Below are positions 7,068-15,965 of a stretch of 19,223 nucleotides of DNA, piece after piece. Below the pieces are notes generated by a model. It did no database searches. It was not told the origin of the DNA and saw only the letters and a list, made by a program, of their open reading frames with translations. The number at the start of each line of letters is the position of its first letter. Within the stretch, counting starts at the first letter, position 1. Made by a program: the position numbers and the translations under genes. Origin of the DNA: an uncultured Desulfovibrio sp. (GTDB lineage: Bacteria; Desulfobacterota; Desulfovibrionia; Desulfovibrionales; Desulfovibrionaceae); the NCBI GenBank assembly GCA_900547595.1, contig URHE01000036.1, positions 1 through 19,223 on the forward strand, read 5' to 3'.

Positions 7068-8839
7068 AGAGCCGGGCGGACGGTGCCGCGGTGCGCTATG
7101 AGGTCGTGCCCGCGCCGGATGGGGCGGCCCCGGCGGACATCATCGCCCATGGGCAGGGGCGCACCTTCGCCATGCTCGGCCCCGGGGGCGCCCAGCGGGA
7201 ACTGGCGGCGGTGGAGACCTTTCTGGCAACCTCCGGCGCCGGAAATTCCGGAAAGCCCGGGCGCGTCCTGCCTGTGCTGCTGGGCGCGGGCCTGGGGCAT
7301 GCGCTCCGGCGGCTCCTTGACGCCTGGGACGGCCCCGTGGCGGTGGTGGACAAGGAGCGGGAGATTGAGGCCCTCACCGGCACACTGGCCGCCCTTCCCG
7401 TGGCGGCGCGGACGCGCGTGCTTCTGGTGGACAGCCCCGACCCCGCTTCCGCTCTGGACCGGCTCACGCGCTGGCAGCTGGAGCATGGCGGCGCGCCCCT
7501 CACGCCGCTGCCGCTGGCATTTTATCAGCGTCTGGACAGGGACTATTACGGGGCTGTGCGCGACAGCCTGAACGCCAGCGCGCGCTTTGATTTCTGGAAC
7601 CGCGCCGTTCAGCCCCGCTTTCGCGACGCCAGGCCCCGCGTTCTCCTGCTGACGAGCAAGTATTTTCTCATGGGGGAGCTGGAGGGCGCCTGCCGCAAGC
7701 TCGGCATCGACTACAGGCTCGTCGCGGTGGGCAATGAGTCCGTGGCGCAGGATGCCTTTGTGCGCCAGTTGCTGGAGGCGGTGCTTGCCTTCAGGCCGGA
7801 TTGCTGCATCACGCTCAATCATATGGGCGTGGATGTGGAGGGCGTGCTCATGGACCTGCTCGGCAGGCTCCAGTTGCCGCTCGCCTCGTGGTTCGTGGAC
7901 AATCCGCACCTCATCATCCATCTGTATACCCGGTGCGTGAGCCCGTGGACGACCCTGTTCACCTGGGACGCCGACAATGTGGCAAGCCTTGAGGCCGCGG
8001 GGTTTGCCCATGTGCGCTATCTGCCCCTGGGCACCGATCCCGAGCGCTTCACGCCCACGCGGCGGTCCGTGCCGGAAGCGTGGAAGGCGGACGTCTCCTT
8101 TGTGGGCAATTCCATGCTCTACAAGGTGGGCGGCAGGCTGAAGAACGGGCGTTTTCCCCGGTCGCTGCTCCTGCCGTTCCGGAACGTCTCCCGCGCCTTT
8201 GCCGACAGCGAGTTCCGGAGCGTGGCGGACTTTCTCCGCCACTGCTTCCCCGAGGTCCACGCCCGGTATCTCCAGCTGCCCGACAATGAGGCGCGGCTGG
8301 CCTATGAGACCGCCATCACCTGGCAGGCGACGCGCCTGTACCGCAATGATTGCGTGCGGCGCCTCCTGCCGTTCCGGCCGCTCATCGTGGGGGACGGCGG
8401 CTGGAAGATCGAGTTCCGGCACGAGACCCGGCAGCCCCGCTATCTGGATGCGCTGAGCTACTATTCGCAGCTTCCGGCTTTTTACGGGCATTCGGCCATC
8501 AATTTCAACAGCACGAGCAAGCAGATGAAGGGCGCGGTGAACCAGCGCGTTTTTGACGTGCCCGCCGCCGGGGCCTTTGTGCTTACGGACTGGCGCCCGC
8601 AAATGGAGCAGCTCTTCACGCCCGATGAAATGGCCTGTTATCGTGAGCCGGAAGAGATCCCCGATCTGGTGCGTCATTATCTGGCGCACCCCGGGGAACG
8701 GAACCGGCGTGTGGCGGCGGCGCGGCGCCGGGTGCTCGCCTGCCACACCTGGGCGCACCGGCTCAAGACCCTGCTTGACGACATGCGCGCTGTGTACGGC
8801 ACGCCGGCGGCGGGCGCGCCCTCCCGGGCGGACGGATGA
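7064..8839 (+). CDS. CgeB-like glycosyltransferase (group 1-type C-terminal domain)
   Basis: 591 residues. The N-terminal about 190 residues hold a Rossmann-like segment (VLPVLLGAGLGHALRRLLDAW, then VAVVDKEREIEAL) reminiscent of the N-terminus of Maf-type flagellin-modifying proteins. From about residue 192 (RVLLLTSKYFLMGELEGACR) a DUF3880/CgeB-type GT-B fold begins, with FTWDADNVASLEAAGF, LPLGTDPERFTP, DVSFVGN and, from about residue 480, SAINFNSTSKQMKGAVNQRVFDVPAAGAF-type sequence followed by the family's LFTPDEMACYREPEEI end. These features match the glycosyltransferase domain that transfers sugars from nucleotide donors; donor and acceptor are unknown. GTG start at 7064 lies within the FapA stop, and its own stop overlaps the GT9 start (ATGA), so three genes are translationally linked. 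Protein or surface-glycan glycosylation is inferred from context. Confidence 0.82.
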   Translation: MKSRADGAAVRYEVVPAPDGAAPADIIAHGQGRTFAMLGPGGAQRELAAVETFLATSGAGNSGKPGRVLPVLLGAGLGHALRRLLDAWDGPVAVVDKEREIEALTGTLAALPVAARTRVLLVDSPDPASALDRLTRWQLEHGGAPLTPLPLAFYQRLDRDYYGAVRDSLNASARFDFWNRAVQPRFRDARPRVLLLTSKYFLMGELEGACRKLGIDYRLVAVGNESVAQDAFVRQLLEAVLAFRPDCCITLNHMGVDVEGVLMDLLGRLQLPLASWFVDNPHLIIHLYTRCVSPWTTLFTWDADNVASLEAAGFAHVRYLPLGTDPERFTPTRRSVPEAWKADVSFVGNSMLYKVGGRLKNGRFPRSLLLPFRNVSRAFADSEFRSVADFLRHCFPEVHARYLQLPDNEARLAYETAITWQATRLYRNDCVRRLLPFRPLIVGDGGWKIEFRHETRQPRYLDALSYYSQLPAFYGHSAINFNSTSKQMKGAVNQRVFDVPAAGAFVLTDWRPQMEQLFTPDEMACYREPEEIPDLVRHYLAHPGERNRRVAAARRRVLACHTWAHRLKTLLDDMRAVYGTPAAGAPSRADG

Positions 8840-10242
8840 GCGCCGACCCTGTCCTGATCCTCCAGTTGCGGCGCATGGGGGATCTGATCCTCACCTTTCC
8901 CCTTCTGCTGGCCCTGGGACGGCGGTATCCGGGCCATCCGCTCTGGGTGGCGGCGAACCCCCTTTTTTTTCGGGAACTCATGCCGCTGGCGCCGGAGGCC
9001 GTGTTTTTTCCGCCGGAACATCTGCCCATACTGGCGCGCCATCGCTACGCCGCGGCCATCAATCTCGACATCCGGCCTGAAGCCGCCGCCTGCATGGCGG
9101 CCCTTGAGGCGCCGCTCAAACTTGGTCCCGTGGCGGAGGGGAGCGGGCTGCGCATCCGGGGCTTCTGGCAGTTGTACCGCGCGGCGCTCACACGGAACAA
9201 CCGCCACAATGCCTTCCATTGGGCGGACCTGCACCGGCTGGATGTGCTGCCGCCCGGCCCGTGGTGGCCCGGGGCAACGCCGGAATCTCCCCCCGCGCCT
9301 GCGGGACGGCGGGGAGGGGAGCGGATCGGCCTTGTCCTGGGCGCCAGTGAGGCCGCCAAGCGCCCGGATGCCAGATTCTGGGCGCGGCTGGCCACGCGGC
9401 TGGCAAGGGCCGGTCTGGTGCCGCTCCTGCTGGGCGGTTCCGCCGAGCAGGAGCTGGGCGCGGAAGTCGCCCGCCTCGCGCGGTTGCCGCGGGCCAACCT
9501 GTGCGGACGTTTCTCCCTGCGCGAGGTGGCTTCCGTCATGCGCGGGCTGGCGCTCTGCGTCACGCCCGACACAGGCCCCATGCATCTGGCGGACTGGCTG
9601 GGCGTTCCCGTGCTCAATCTTTCCATGGGGCCGGTGCATGCGCGCGAGACGGGCCCTGTCTCACCGGGGCAGTGGGTGCTCCGCGCCGCCATGAGCTGTG
9701 TCGGTTGCTGGAGCTGCCGGCGATCCCGCCTCTTCTGCAAGGCGGCGTTCACGCCGGAGGCCGTGGGCCGGGCGGTCCTTGCCGTTCTGGATCGGCCGCG
9801 GGGCGTTCCGGCGGAGGGCGATGCGGCATGGCCCGGCCTGCGGCTGCTGCGTACCGGGCGTGATGATGCGGGGCTGCATACCCTTGCCCCGGTGGGAAAT
9901 GCCCCGTCAGTGGGGAGCGTGCTGGAAGATTTCTGGCAGGCATCCTTTCTTTGCTTTGCGGAGCGGGAGTTCGCCCCCCTGCTGCGGCGCCGGGCGGAAG
10001 CCCTGCTTGCCGCCGCGCCCGCCCTAGGCGAACGGTTGCGCGCGGTTCTGGGCAGGATGCTCACGGGCTGGGCGCGCATGGCCGGGCGCCCGCTTCCCGA
10101 AAATTTCTGGGTGGCGCAGCCCCCCATGGCGCGGATATTCGCGGGGCACGCCCAGATGTCGCTCCAGAATGCGGATTTTTCCAAAGCCGCGTGGCAGTGC
10201 GCGCTGGAACGGGCGGAACTGCTGCACGGAATCCTGACATGA
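8836..10242 (+). CDS. Glycosyltransferase family 9 (heptosyltransferase-like) with C-terminal extension
   Basis: 468 residues. The N-terminal VLILQLRRMGDLILTFPLLLAL is the GT9 start (ADP-heptose:LPS heptosyltransferase type), and the C-lobe has the NLCGRFSLREVASVMRGL and VTPDTGPMHLADWLGVPVL motifs, where D-T-G-P-x-H lines the nucleotide-sugar site. A cysteine cluster (CVGCWSCRR...FC) follows, as in many GT9 proteins. Usual members are about 350 residues. Here about 150 extra residues (roughly 320-468) form a mostly helical tail of unknown function. The reaction is presumably transfer of a heptose or other sugar to a lipid- or protein-linked glycan at the inner face of the membrane. The start ATG at 8836 overlaps the preceding stop, which implies coupled expression with the CgeB-like gene. 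Confidence 0.87.
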   Translation: MSADPVLILQLRRMGDLILTFPLLLALGRRYPGHPLWVAANPLFFRELMPLAPEAVFFPPEHLPILARHRYAAAINLDIRPEAAACMAALEAPLKLGPVAEGSGLRIRGFWQLYRAALTRNNRHNAFHWADLHRLDVLPPGPWWPGATPESPPAPAGRRGGERIGLVLGASEAAKRPDARFWARLATRLARAGLVPLLLGGSAEQELGAEVARLARLPRANLCGRFSLREVASVMRGLALCVTPDTGPMHLADWLGVPVLNLSMGPVHARETGPVSPGQWVLRAAMSCVGCWSCRRSRLFCKAAFTPEAVGRAVLAVLDRPRGVPAEGDAAWPGLRLLRTGRDDAGLHTLAPVGNAPSVGSVLEDFWQASFLCFAEREFAPLLRRRAEALLAAAPALGERLRAVLGRMLTGWARMAGRPLPENFWVAQPPMARIFAGHAQMSLQNADFSKAAWQCALERAELLHGILT

Positions 10243-10249
10243 TGTCCTT

Positions 10250-10272
10250 CCGGATGTTGCAACAGCATCCGG
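10250..10272 (+). repeat. Strong hairpin after the glycosyltransferase operon
   Basis: CCGGATGTTG (10250-10259) pairs with CAGCATCCGG (10263-10272), ten base pairs including one G-U, closed by a CAA triloop. It begins 8 bases after the GT9 stop. No T-run follows, so it is not a textbook intrinsic terminator. It could still be an attenuator or an RNA 3'-end stabiliser between the glycosyltransferase and macroglobulin units. No promoter is evident in the rest of the gap up to 10332. Confidence 0.5.
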
Positions 10273-10332
10273 CCATATCCCGCATCATCAACGCGCATGG
10301 ATACCAGCGCCGTTTTTTCTTCGAGGCTGCAT

Positions 10333-13300
10333 ATGCGTCAGTATCCGGCATTTGTGTTCATGCCCGTCCTTGTCCTGCTTGCCTGTTTTTTCCCCGGCGC
10401 TGCCGTCGCGCCGGGCGCGCACGCGGCCACGGCGCGGGAACCGGCATACCGCACGGCGACACTGGTCGCCAACCATCCCTGGCAGGAGGGGCTGGACATT
10501 CTCCTGCGGCCGGACGAGGCTCGTTGCCGGGCCGCTTATGGTGGCAAATGGCGTGTCAAGTGCGCCACCGCCCTGGGGCGCCCCGGCGACACGGCGACGG
10601 GCATCCGGCTTTCTCCCGAGGTGCCGGGCCACTGGCAGTGGCGTGACGGCACCACTCTGCGCTTTGTGCCCGCCGGGGGAGCGGCCATCCGGCCCGGCAC
10701 GGCGTACCGCGCGGACCTGGACGAACTGTCCACGCCGCCTTCCGTGGTTCTGGACAAACGGCGGCTTTCCCTGACAACGCCGCCGCTGAGCGTGCGCCTT
10801 GTTGGCAGCCGCTTCTGGACAGACCCCTCGCCCAGGGCCGGGCATCGTCTTGCGGCGTCGCTGGAGTTCAACTATCCCGTGGGCGCCGCCGCGCCCGACA
10901 TCACGCTTGACCCTCCCGCCGGGGCGCGTTTCGGGCAGCCGGAAATGGTCTGGAGCCCGGAACGGGACGCGGTCAGTCTTTCCTGGCCCGCGCTCCGGCT
11001 CCCGGAACATGGCGGAGAGGCGCGGATCACTGTCAGGGGGCTGGGGCAGTTCGGTTTTGACGAGGGCAAACCGGTAGTCATGCCGCCGTCCACGCGGGCA
11101 AACGGAACTGTTTTTCGTCAGAACATTCCGGGCACGGACGGCCTTTTTCGCATCACGGCGGCGCAGGTGGAGGAACGCCTGGATAAAGACCTTGACCGCG
11201 GGTATGTGCTCCAGCTCGAAACGTCGCTGTATGCGCGCCCGGAGGAAGTGCGCAAATGTCTTGAGGTCTGGGAACTGCCCGTCTTTGCCTCGCCGGAAGC
11301 CGCGCGCCCCTGCGACTGGGAGGCCGCCCCGGCGGTGCCCGCCGAAGCCCTGAAACGCGGGCGCAGGCTGACGCCGGAAGCGCTGGAAAAGGAGGATGTC
11401 CCCCTTGCGAAACTGCGTTTCCGTCTGCCCGCCGCCACCTCCGGCAGCTATGTGCTGGTGACGGTGGACAAGGGATGCGTTTCCGCCTCGGGGCATACGC
11501 TTGAGCGGCCCTGGCGCGGGGTCTTGCGCGCGCGACCGCGCGAGGCCGCGCTGGGCTTTCTCCAGCCCGGCAATGTGCTGCCGCTTTCCGGCAGGCGCCT
11601 TCTGGATATTTACGCGACGGACCTTGATGCCGTTCGCTGGCGCGTCCAGCAGGTGCGCGAACCGTTTCTGGCCCTGATGGCGGCCGGATCCGACATGGCG
11701 TTTGAAGTTCCGCTGGGGCGCGCGGGGCTGGATATGGATGTGGTGAGTTCCAGCGAGGAGGGCGAACTTCCTCTGGCGCCTGCCGCGCCCGGAGAGGCGC
11801 AGTTCACGGCTCTGGATATCGGGCCGATCCTGGACAGGCGCGGCGCGGACGGAAGCGGCCTCCTGCGTGTGCGGCTTTCCGGGATCCGCCACGGCAAGGA
11901 AGTGGCCGCCGCTTCGCGTCTTGTTCTGGCGACGGACCTTGGGCTCATGGTCAAGCGCGCGCCCCTTGGGGCCTATGCCTGTTTTGTCCACTCCCTGTCC
12001 GGCGGCACTCCCGTGGACGGCGCCGCGGTCAGCATCATCGGCGCCAATGGGTGTCCCGTGGCCCGTGGCACGACCGACAAACGCGGGCATGTGGCCTTCT
12101 CCTCCCTGTCCGGACTCCGCCGCGAGGCGCGTCCGGTGGCCGCCGTGGCGCAGCTGGACGGCGATCTTGCGTGGCTGCCCCTCGAAGATGCCACAAGGGA
12201 AGTGAAGTATTCGGAATTTTCCGTGGGCGGCCGCCATTCCGCCCCGGATGGTCTTGACGCGTATGTATTCAGCCAGCGCGGCATCTATCGGCCCGGAGAG
12301 ACCCTGCACTTCGGCTGCATCACGCGGCGCGCGGACTTTGCCCGTGTTCCCGCCGACCTGCCCCTGCGCGCGGAACTGCGCGACCCGCGTGGCGCGGTCG
12401 TCCTGCGGCGCGATTTTCCCGCGGGGGAATACGGCATGGCGCTCCTGGACTGGGCGGCGCCGGAAGGCGCCGCCAGCGGCGTCTATACGCTGGATGTGCG
12501 CCCGGCCGGTTCCCGCGAGGTCCTCGGTTCCGCCGCCGTGCGCGTGGAGGAATTCCAGCCGGAAACGCTGCGGCTCCATGTGGGCGTGCCCCCGGTGAAG
12601 GGCTGGCTGCCGCTGGCGGACAACGCCGCCGCTGCCGTCTCCGTGGCCTTGCGGAATCTCTACGGCGCCCCCGCTGCCGGCCACAGGATCCGGGCATGTG
12701 TGACGCTGGCGCCGGCGGAGTTCCGGTTCAGGGGGTATGAGGAGTATGTATTCACCGATGCCGCCCGCTCCACAGCCCGGCCCCAGGAGCGCCGTCTGCC
12801 CGAGGTCGTGACCGGGCAGGACGGCACGGCGGCCCTACCGCTGCCTGCCGACATGCTCGGGGGCGCCTCGGCGCGCGTTGCCGTGGCCGCCGAGGGCTTT
12901 GAGGCGGATGGCGGCAGGGCCACGCTGGGCGCGGGGGCCTTTCTTGTCTCCCCGCTGACCTGGATGGTCGGGTATCGTCCGGTGGGCGCGCTGACCAACC
13001 TGAACTTCATCCCGCAGGGGCAGAAGGCGGAACTGGAATTTCTCGCGGTCGATCCCGAGCTGCGCCGGGTCGCCGTGGAGGGGCTCGAATTTTCCGTGGC
13101 GGCGCGCCGCTATGTCACAAGTCTGGTTTCGGACGGCAACGGCGGCTTCCGGTATGATGAACTGCCCGTGGAGATGACGCCCGCGACGGTGCGGCGGACC
13201 ATTCCGGAAGGCGGCCTGCGCTTTTCCCTGCCGGTCGATGAAGCCGGGGAATATCTGCTGACCGTGCGCGACGCTTCGGGGGTCGTGCGCGCCTCGGTGC

Positions 13301-15936
13301 CGTATGCGGTGGCGGGCGAGCGCCTGGAAGCCCCGGATGTCACACCGGCTGCCGCCCGTTTGCGCCTGCGGCTGGACAGGGACCGCTATGCCGCCGGGGA
13401 AACCATTGCGCTTTCGCTTTCCTTGCCGTACCCGGGCACGGGCCTGATAACCCTTGAGCGCGAAGGCGTCGCGGCGTTCTCCTGGTTCGAGGCTCCGGCG
13501 GGCGACAGGGTGGAACGCATCGTCATTCCCGAAGGATTTGAAGGCCGGGGCTACGTCAATGTCTCCTTCACCCGCTCGTCACGCTCGTCCGCCATCTATA
13601 TGTCGCCGCACTGCGTTGCCGTGGCTCCGTTCAGCGCGGGCATCAGCGCGCGCGACATGGAGCTTCGGCTCAGCGCGCCGGAGACGGCCCTGCCGGGAAC
13701 CACGCTGCGCGTGGAGGCCCGCGCCGGAAAGCCGGGCAAGGCCGTGATTTTCGCCGTGGACGAAGGCGTGCTCCAGCTCACGCAATTCGCCGCGCCGTCG
13801 CCTCTCGCCGCCCTGCTGGAAGATCGCGCCCTGGAGGTGAAAACGCTTCAGGCGCTTGACCTGCTCATGCCCGACCATGCGCGCCTTGCCATGAGGCGCC
13901 CGGCCTTTGGCGGAGGCATGGCGGGCGCGCCCTTTGGCACGCGGTTCCAGAATCCGTTCCGGCGCCGCAACGAGCCGCCCGTGGCCACCTGGTCGGCGCT
14001 TGTGGATGTGGGCCCGGAAGCGCGATCCGTGGAGATCCCCCTGCCTGCCTATTATACCGGCGCCGTGCGCATCATGGCCGTGGGCGTGGCCGATGCCGCT
14101 GTGGGCTCGGCCACCCTGACGTCCGTTGTGAAAGCGCCCCTGATGCTCACGCCCCGGCTGCCGCTCACCGTGTCGCCGGGGGATGTCTTTGAGGGCGCGC
14201 TCATTCTTGCCAATACCGCCGACAGGCCGGCGGAGGCGGCGCTTGCGGCGCGGGCCGACAGGAGCCTGGCCTTTGTGGAGCCTCTGCCGGAGCGGCTCAC
14301 GGTGGCGCCCGGCGCGGAAGCCGTCGTTCCTTTCCGGATGCGGGCGCTGGAGACGCCGGGAGCGGCGGAAGTGCGGTTTACCGCGCGCAACGGCGATACC
14401 CCTGTGGAGCGGAGCGTCTCTCTTTCCGTGCGCCCGGCCACTCCGTTGGCGACGACCCTTCAGGCCGGTGTCCTTGACCGGTCGGCCCTGCTGCCGGAAG
14501 GGCGCGCTGTCTATGCCACGGGCGCCGCGAGCGAGCTTGCGGTCTCCCCCCTGCCGCTGCCGCTGGCGCGGGGCTTCGCCGCCTATCTGGAATCCTGGGC
14601 ATATGGCTGCACCGAGCAACTGGTGAGCCGCGCGTTTGCCGCCCTGCTGCTGCGGCAGTATCCGACAATGCCCGCCGCTGGGGAAAAGGGAACGGCAACC
14701 GCCAGGGACCCCATCGGGGATGCCGTCAGCGCCATCCGCAGCCGCTCAGCGGGAACGGGAGGAAACGGCGTCGGCCTGTGGCCGGATGCGCCCGCGGACA
14801 TGCTGCTCACAGCCTATGCGGTGGATTTTCTGCTCACCCTGCGCGAGACAGGCGCCACCGGGACGGAGGACTTGCTGGAGCCCCTCTGCGATGCCGTGGA
14901 ACGGGGCTGCGCGCTCAACGAGTCCACACTTGCCGCGGCAAGGGCCGCCGCCTACGGCATATGGGTCCTGACCCGGGAAGGGCGCATCACGACACAGCTT
15001 CTGGAAAATCTGCTCATGGCGCTGGAGGAGCGCCAGATTCCCGGCTGGCGGTCGGACATCACGGCCGTTCTGGTGGCCGCGAGCCAGCGCGAGCTGCACA
15101 TGCGGCCCACCGTGGAACCGGTCAGCCCGGCATACGCGGCGGAGGGCTGGTTTGATGAATTTGCCCAGCAGGCGTTGTATATGACCGTCCTCGCGCGTTC
15201 TTTCCCGCAACGGTGCGGCCCGGAGGAAAAAGCCGCCTTTTTTGCGGCCGCGGAACAGGCGCTCAAAAGCGGCCGCTTCGCCACCTTTTCGGCAAGCCAG
15301 GGCATTCGGGCGCTCCTCGCGCTCGGCGGGGCCGCGGCGCCGGCCATGGGCGCGACGCGGCTTGCCTGCGCGGAAGGCGGTGAACCTGGCGAAACTGTTG
15401 CCCAGGGCGCCCTGCTTCGGCTGGCGGTGCCCCTGTGCCGCCGCTACAGTGTGGAGATGTCGCCGGACGCGCCGCCGCTGTACTGGCAGGTGGCGACCAC
15501 GGGATTCGGGCGCGCTCTCCCCGCTGAGGCCCGGAGCAGCGGCATTGAAGTCAGCCGCGTCTATCTGGACGCGGCGGGACGCCCCCTCCAGTGGGTCCGC
15601 CAGGGCGAGGCGGTGACGGTCAGGATCACGGTCCGCGCCATGGAGGCGCGGCTTGCGGAATGTGTCATCAGCGACCTGCTGCCCGGCGGTTTTGAAATGA
15701 TCATTGCCGGAAATGGGGAGCGCGCGCCGCTCCCACCCGGCGTGCGGCTTGCGGACCGGCGCGAGGACCGCCTGCTCCTGTTCGCGGACCTCGCCAGTGA
15801 ACCGCTGGTTTTCACCTATCGCATTCGCGCGGTGAATCGCGGCACCTTCGCCGTTCCGCCCATCCACGCTCAGGCCATGTACGATCAGGCGAAATACGGG
15901 CACGGCGCGGCGGGCGTGATCGAGGTGCGGCCATGA
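10333..15936 (+). CDS. Bacterial alpha-2-macroglobulin with intact thioester (YfhM-like)
   Basis: 1867 residues from the ATG at 10333, which has GAGG six bases upstream; an ATG at 10297 would add 12 residues and lacks such a site. An N-terminal hydrophobic signal is followed by A-H-A, a good signal peptidase site. A cysteine in LLACFF could alternatively mark a lipoprotein, though the lipobox is weak. The MG2-type domain lies near residue 644 (YVFSQRGIYRPGETLHF), A2M_N_2-like strands near 1010-1150, a Gly/Arg-rich flexible stretch 1177-1216, the A2M domain after it (ATWSALVDVG through LPLTVSPGDVF), then the thioester motif GCTEQ with C1426 and Q1429. An alpha/alpha toroid-like region and a C-terminal beta domain follow. 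In this family, cleavage of a bait region by a protease exposes the Cys-Gln thioester, which covalently traps the protease. E. coli YfhM is 1653 residues. The neighbour pbpC gives the classical pairing, so periplasmic defence is well supported. Confidence 0.93.
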   Translation: MRQYPAFVFMPVLVLLACFFPGAAVAPGAHAATAREPAYRTATLVANHPWQEGLDILLRPDEARCRAAYGGKWRVKCATALGRPGDTATGIRLSPEVPGHWQWRDGTTLRFVPAGGAAIRPGTAYRADLDELSTPPSVVLDKRRLSLTTPPLSVRLVGSRFWTDPSPRAGHRLAASLEFNYPVGAAAPDITLDPPAGARFGQPEMVWSPERDAVSLSWPALRLPEHGGEARITVRGLGQFGFDEGKPVVMPPSTRANGTVFRQNIPGTDGLFRITAAQVEERLDKDLDRGYVLQLETSLYARPEEVRKCLEVWELPVFASPEAARPCDWEAAPAVPAEALKRGRRLTPEALEKEDVPLAKLRFRLPAATSGSYVLVTVDKGCVSASGHTLERPWRGVLRARPREAALGFLQPGNVLPLSGRRLLDIYATDLDAVRWRVQQVREPFLALMAAGSDMAFEVPLGRAGLDMDVVSSSEEGELPLAPAAPGEAQFTALDIGPILDRRGADGSGLLRVRLSGIRHGKEVAAASRLVLATDLGLMVKRAPLGAYACFVHSLSGGTPVDGAAVSIIGANGCPVARGTTDKRGHVAFSSLSGLRREARPVAAVAQLDGDLAWLPLEDATREVKYSEFSVGGRHSAPDGLDAYVFSQRGIYRPGETLHFGCITRRADFARVPADLPLRAELRDPRGAVVLRRDFPAGEYGMALLDWAAPEGAASGVYTLDVRPAGSREVLGSAAVRVEEFQPETLRLHVGVPPVKGWLPLADNAAAAVSVALRNLYGAPAAGHRIRACVTLAPAEFRFRGYEEYVFTDAARSTARPQERRLPEVVTGQDGTAALPLPADMLGGASARVAVAAEGFEADGGRATLGAGAFLVSPLTWMVGYRPVGALTNLNFIPQGQKAELEFLAVDPELRRVAVEGLEFSVAARRYVTSLVSDGNGGFRYDELPVEMTPATVRRTIPEGGLRFSLPVDEAGEYLLTVRDASGVVRASVPYAVAGERLEAPDVTPAAARLRLRLDRDRYAAGETIALSLSLPYPGTGLITLEREGVAAFSWFEAPAGDRVERIVIPEGFEGRGYVNVSFTRSSRSSAIYMSPHCVAVAPFSAGISARDMELRLSAPETALPGTTLRVEARAGKPGKAVIFAVDEGVLQLTQFAAPSPLAALLEDRALEVKTLQALDLLMPDHARLAMRRPAFGGGMAGAPFGTRFQNPFRRRNEPPVATWSALVDVGPEARSVEIPLPAYYTGAVRIMAVGVADAAVGSATLTSVVKAPLMLTPRLPLTVSPGDVFEGALILANTADRPAEAALAARADRSLAFVEPLPERLTVAPGAEAVVPFRMRALETPGAAEVRFTARNGDTPVERSVSLSVRPATPLATTLQAGVLDRSALLPEGRAVYATGAASELAVSPLPLPLARGFAAYLESWAYGCTEQLVSRAFAALLLRQYPTMPAAGEKGTATARDPIGDAVSAIRSRSAGTGGNGVGLWPDAPADMLLTAYAVDFLLTLRETGATGTEDLLEPLCDAVERGCALNESTLAAARAAAYGIWVLTREGRITTQLLENLLMALEERQIPGWRSDITAVLVAASQRELHMRPTVEPVSPAYAAEGWFDEFAQQALYMTVLARSFPQRCGPEEKAAFFAAAEQALKSGRFATFSASQGIRALLALGGAAAPAMGATRLACAEGGEPGETVAQGALLRLAVPLCRRYSVEMSPDAPPLYWQVATTGFGRALPAEARSSGIEVSRVYLDAAGRPLQWVRQGEAVTVRITVRAMEARLAECVISDLLPGGFEMIIAGNGERAPLPPGVRLADRREDRLLLFADLASEPLVFTYRIRAVNRGTFAVPPIHAQAMYDQAKYGHGAAGVIEVRP

Positions 15937-15965
15937 GCGGCGGCGCCCATACGGGGCTGCCGTGA
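15933..15965 (+). other. Possible 10-codon bridging ORF between the macroglobulin and pbpC genes
   Basis: ATG at 15933 overlaps the macroglobulin stop (ATGA). It has GAGGTG (15922-15927) five bases upstream and reads MSGGAHTGLP before a TGA at 15963-15965. That TGA overlaps the GTG start of pbpC (15962), again as GTGA. Ribosomes could pass from the macroglobulin gene through this mini-ORF to pbpC, whose own ribosome-binding site is poor. It may be chance; nothing shows that the peptide itself has a function. Confidence 0.3.

Noticed and set aside
6674..8758. 694-residue minus-strand frame over the FapA and CgeB-like genes
   Set aside because: Spans two real genes joined by a stop/start overlap; no recognisable motif or ribosome-binding site.
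10239..10646. Plus-strand frame starting ATGATG at the GT9 stop, reading into the macroglobulin gene
   Set aside because: It overlaps the signal peptide and N-terminal domain of the macroglobulin out of frame; no homology signal and no conserved residues.
10288..12684. 798-residue minus-strand frame inside the macroglobulin gene
   Set aside because: Shadow of third-position GC bias; no domain.
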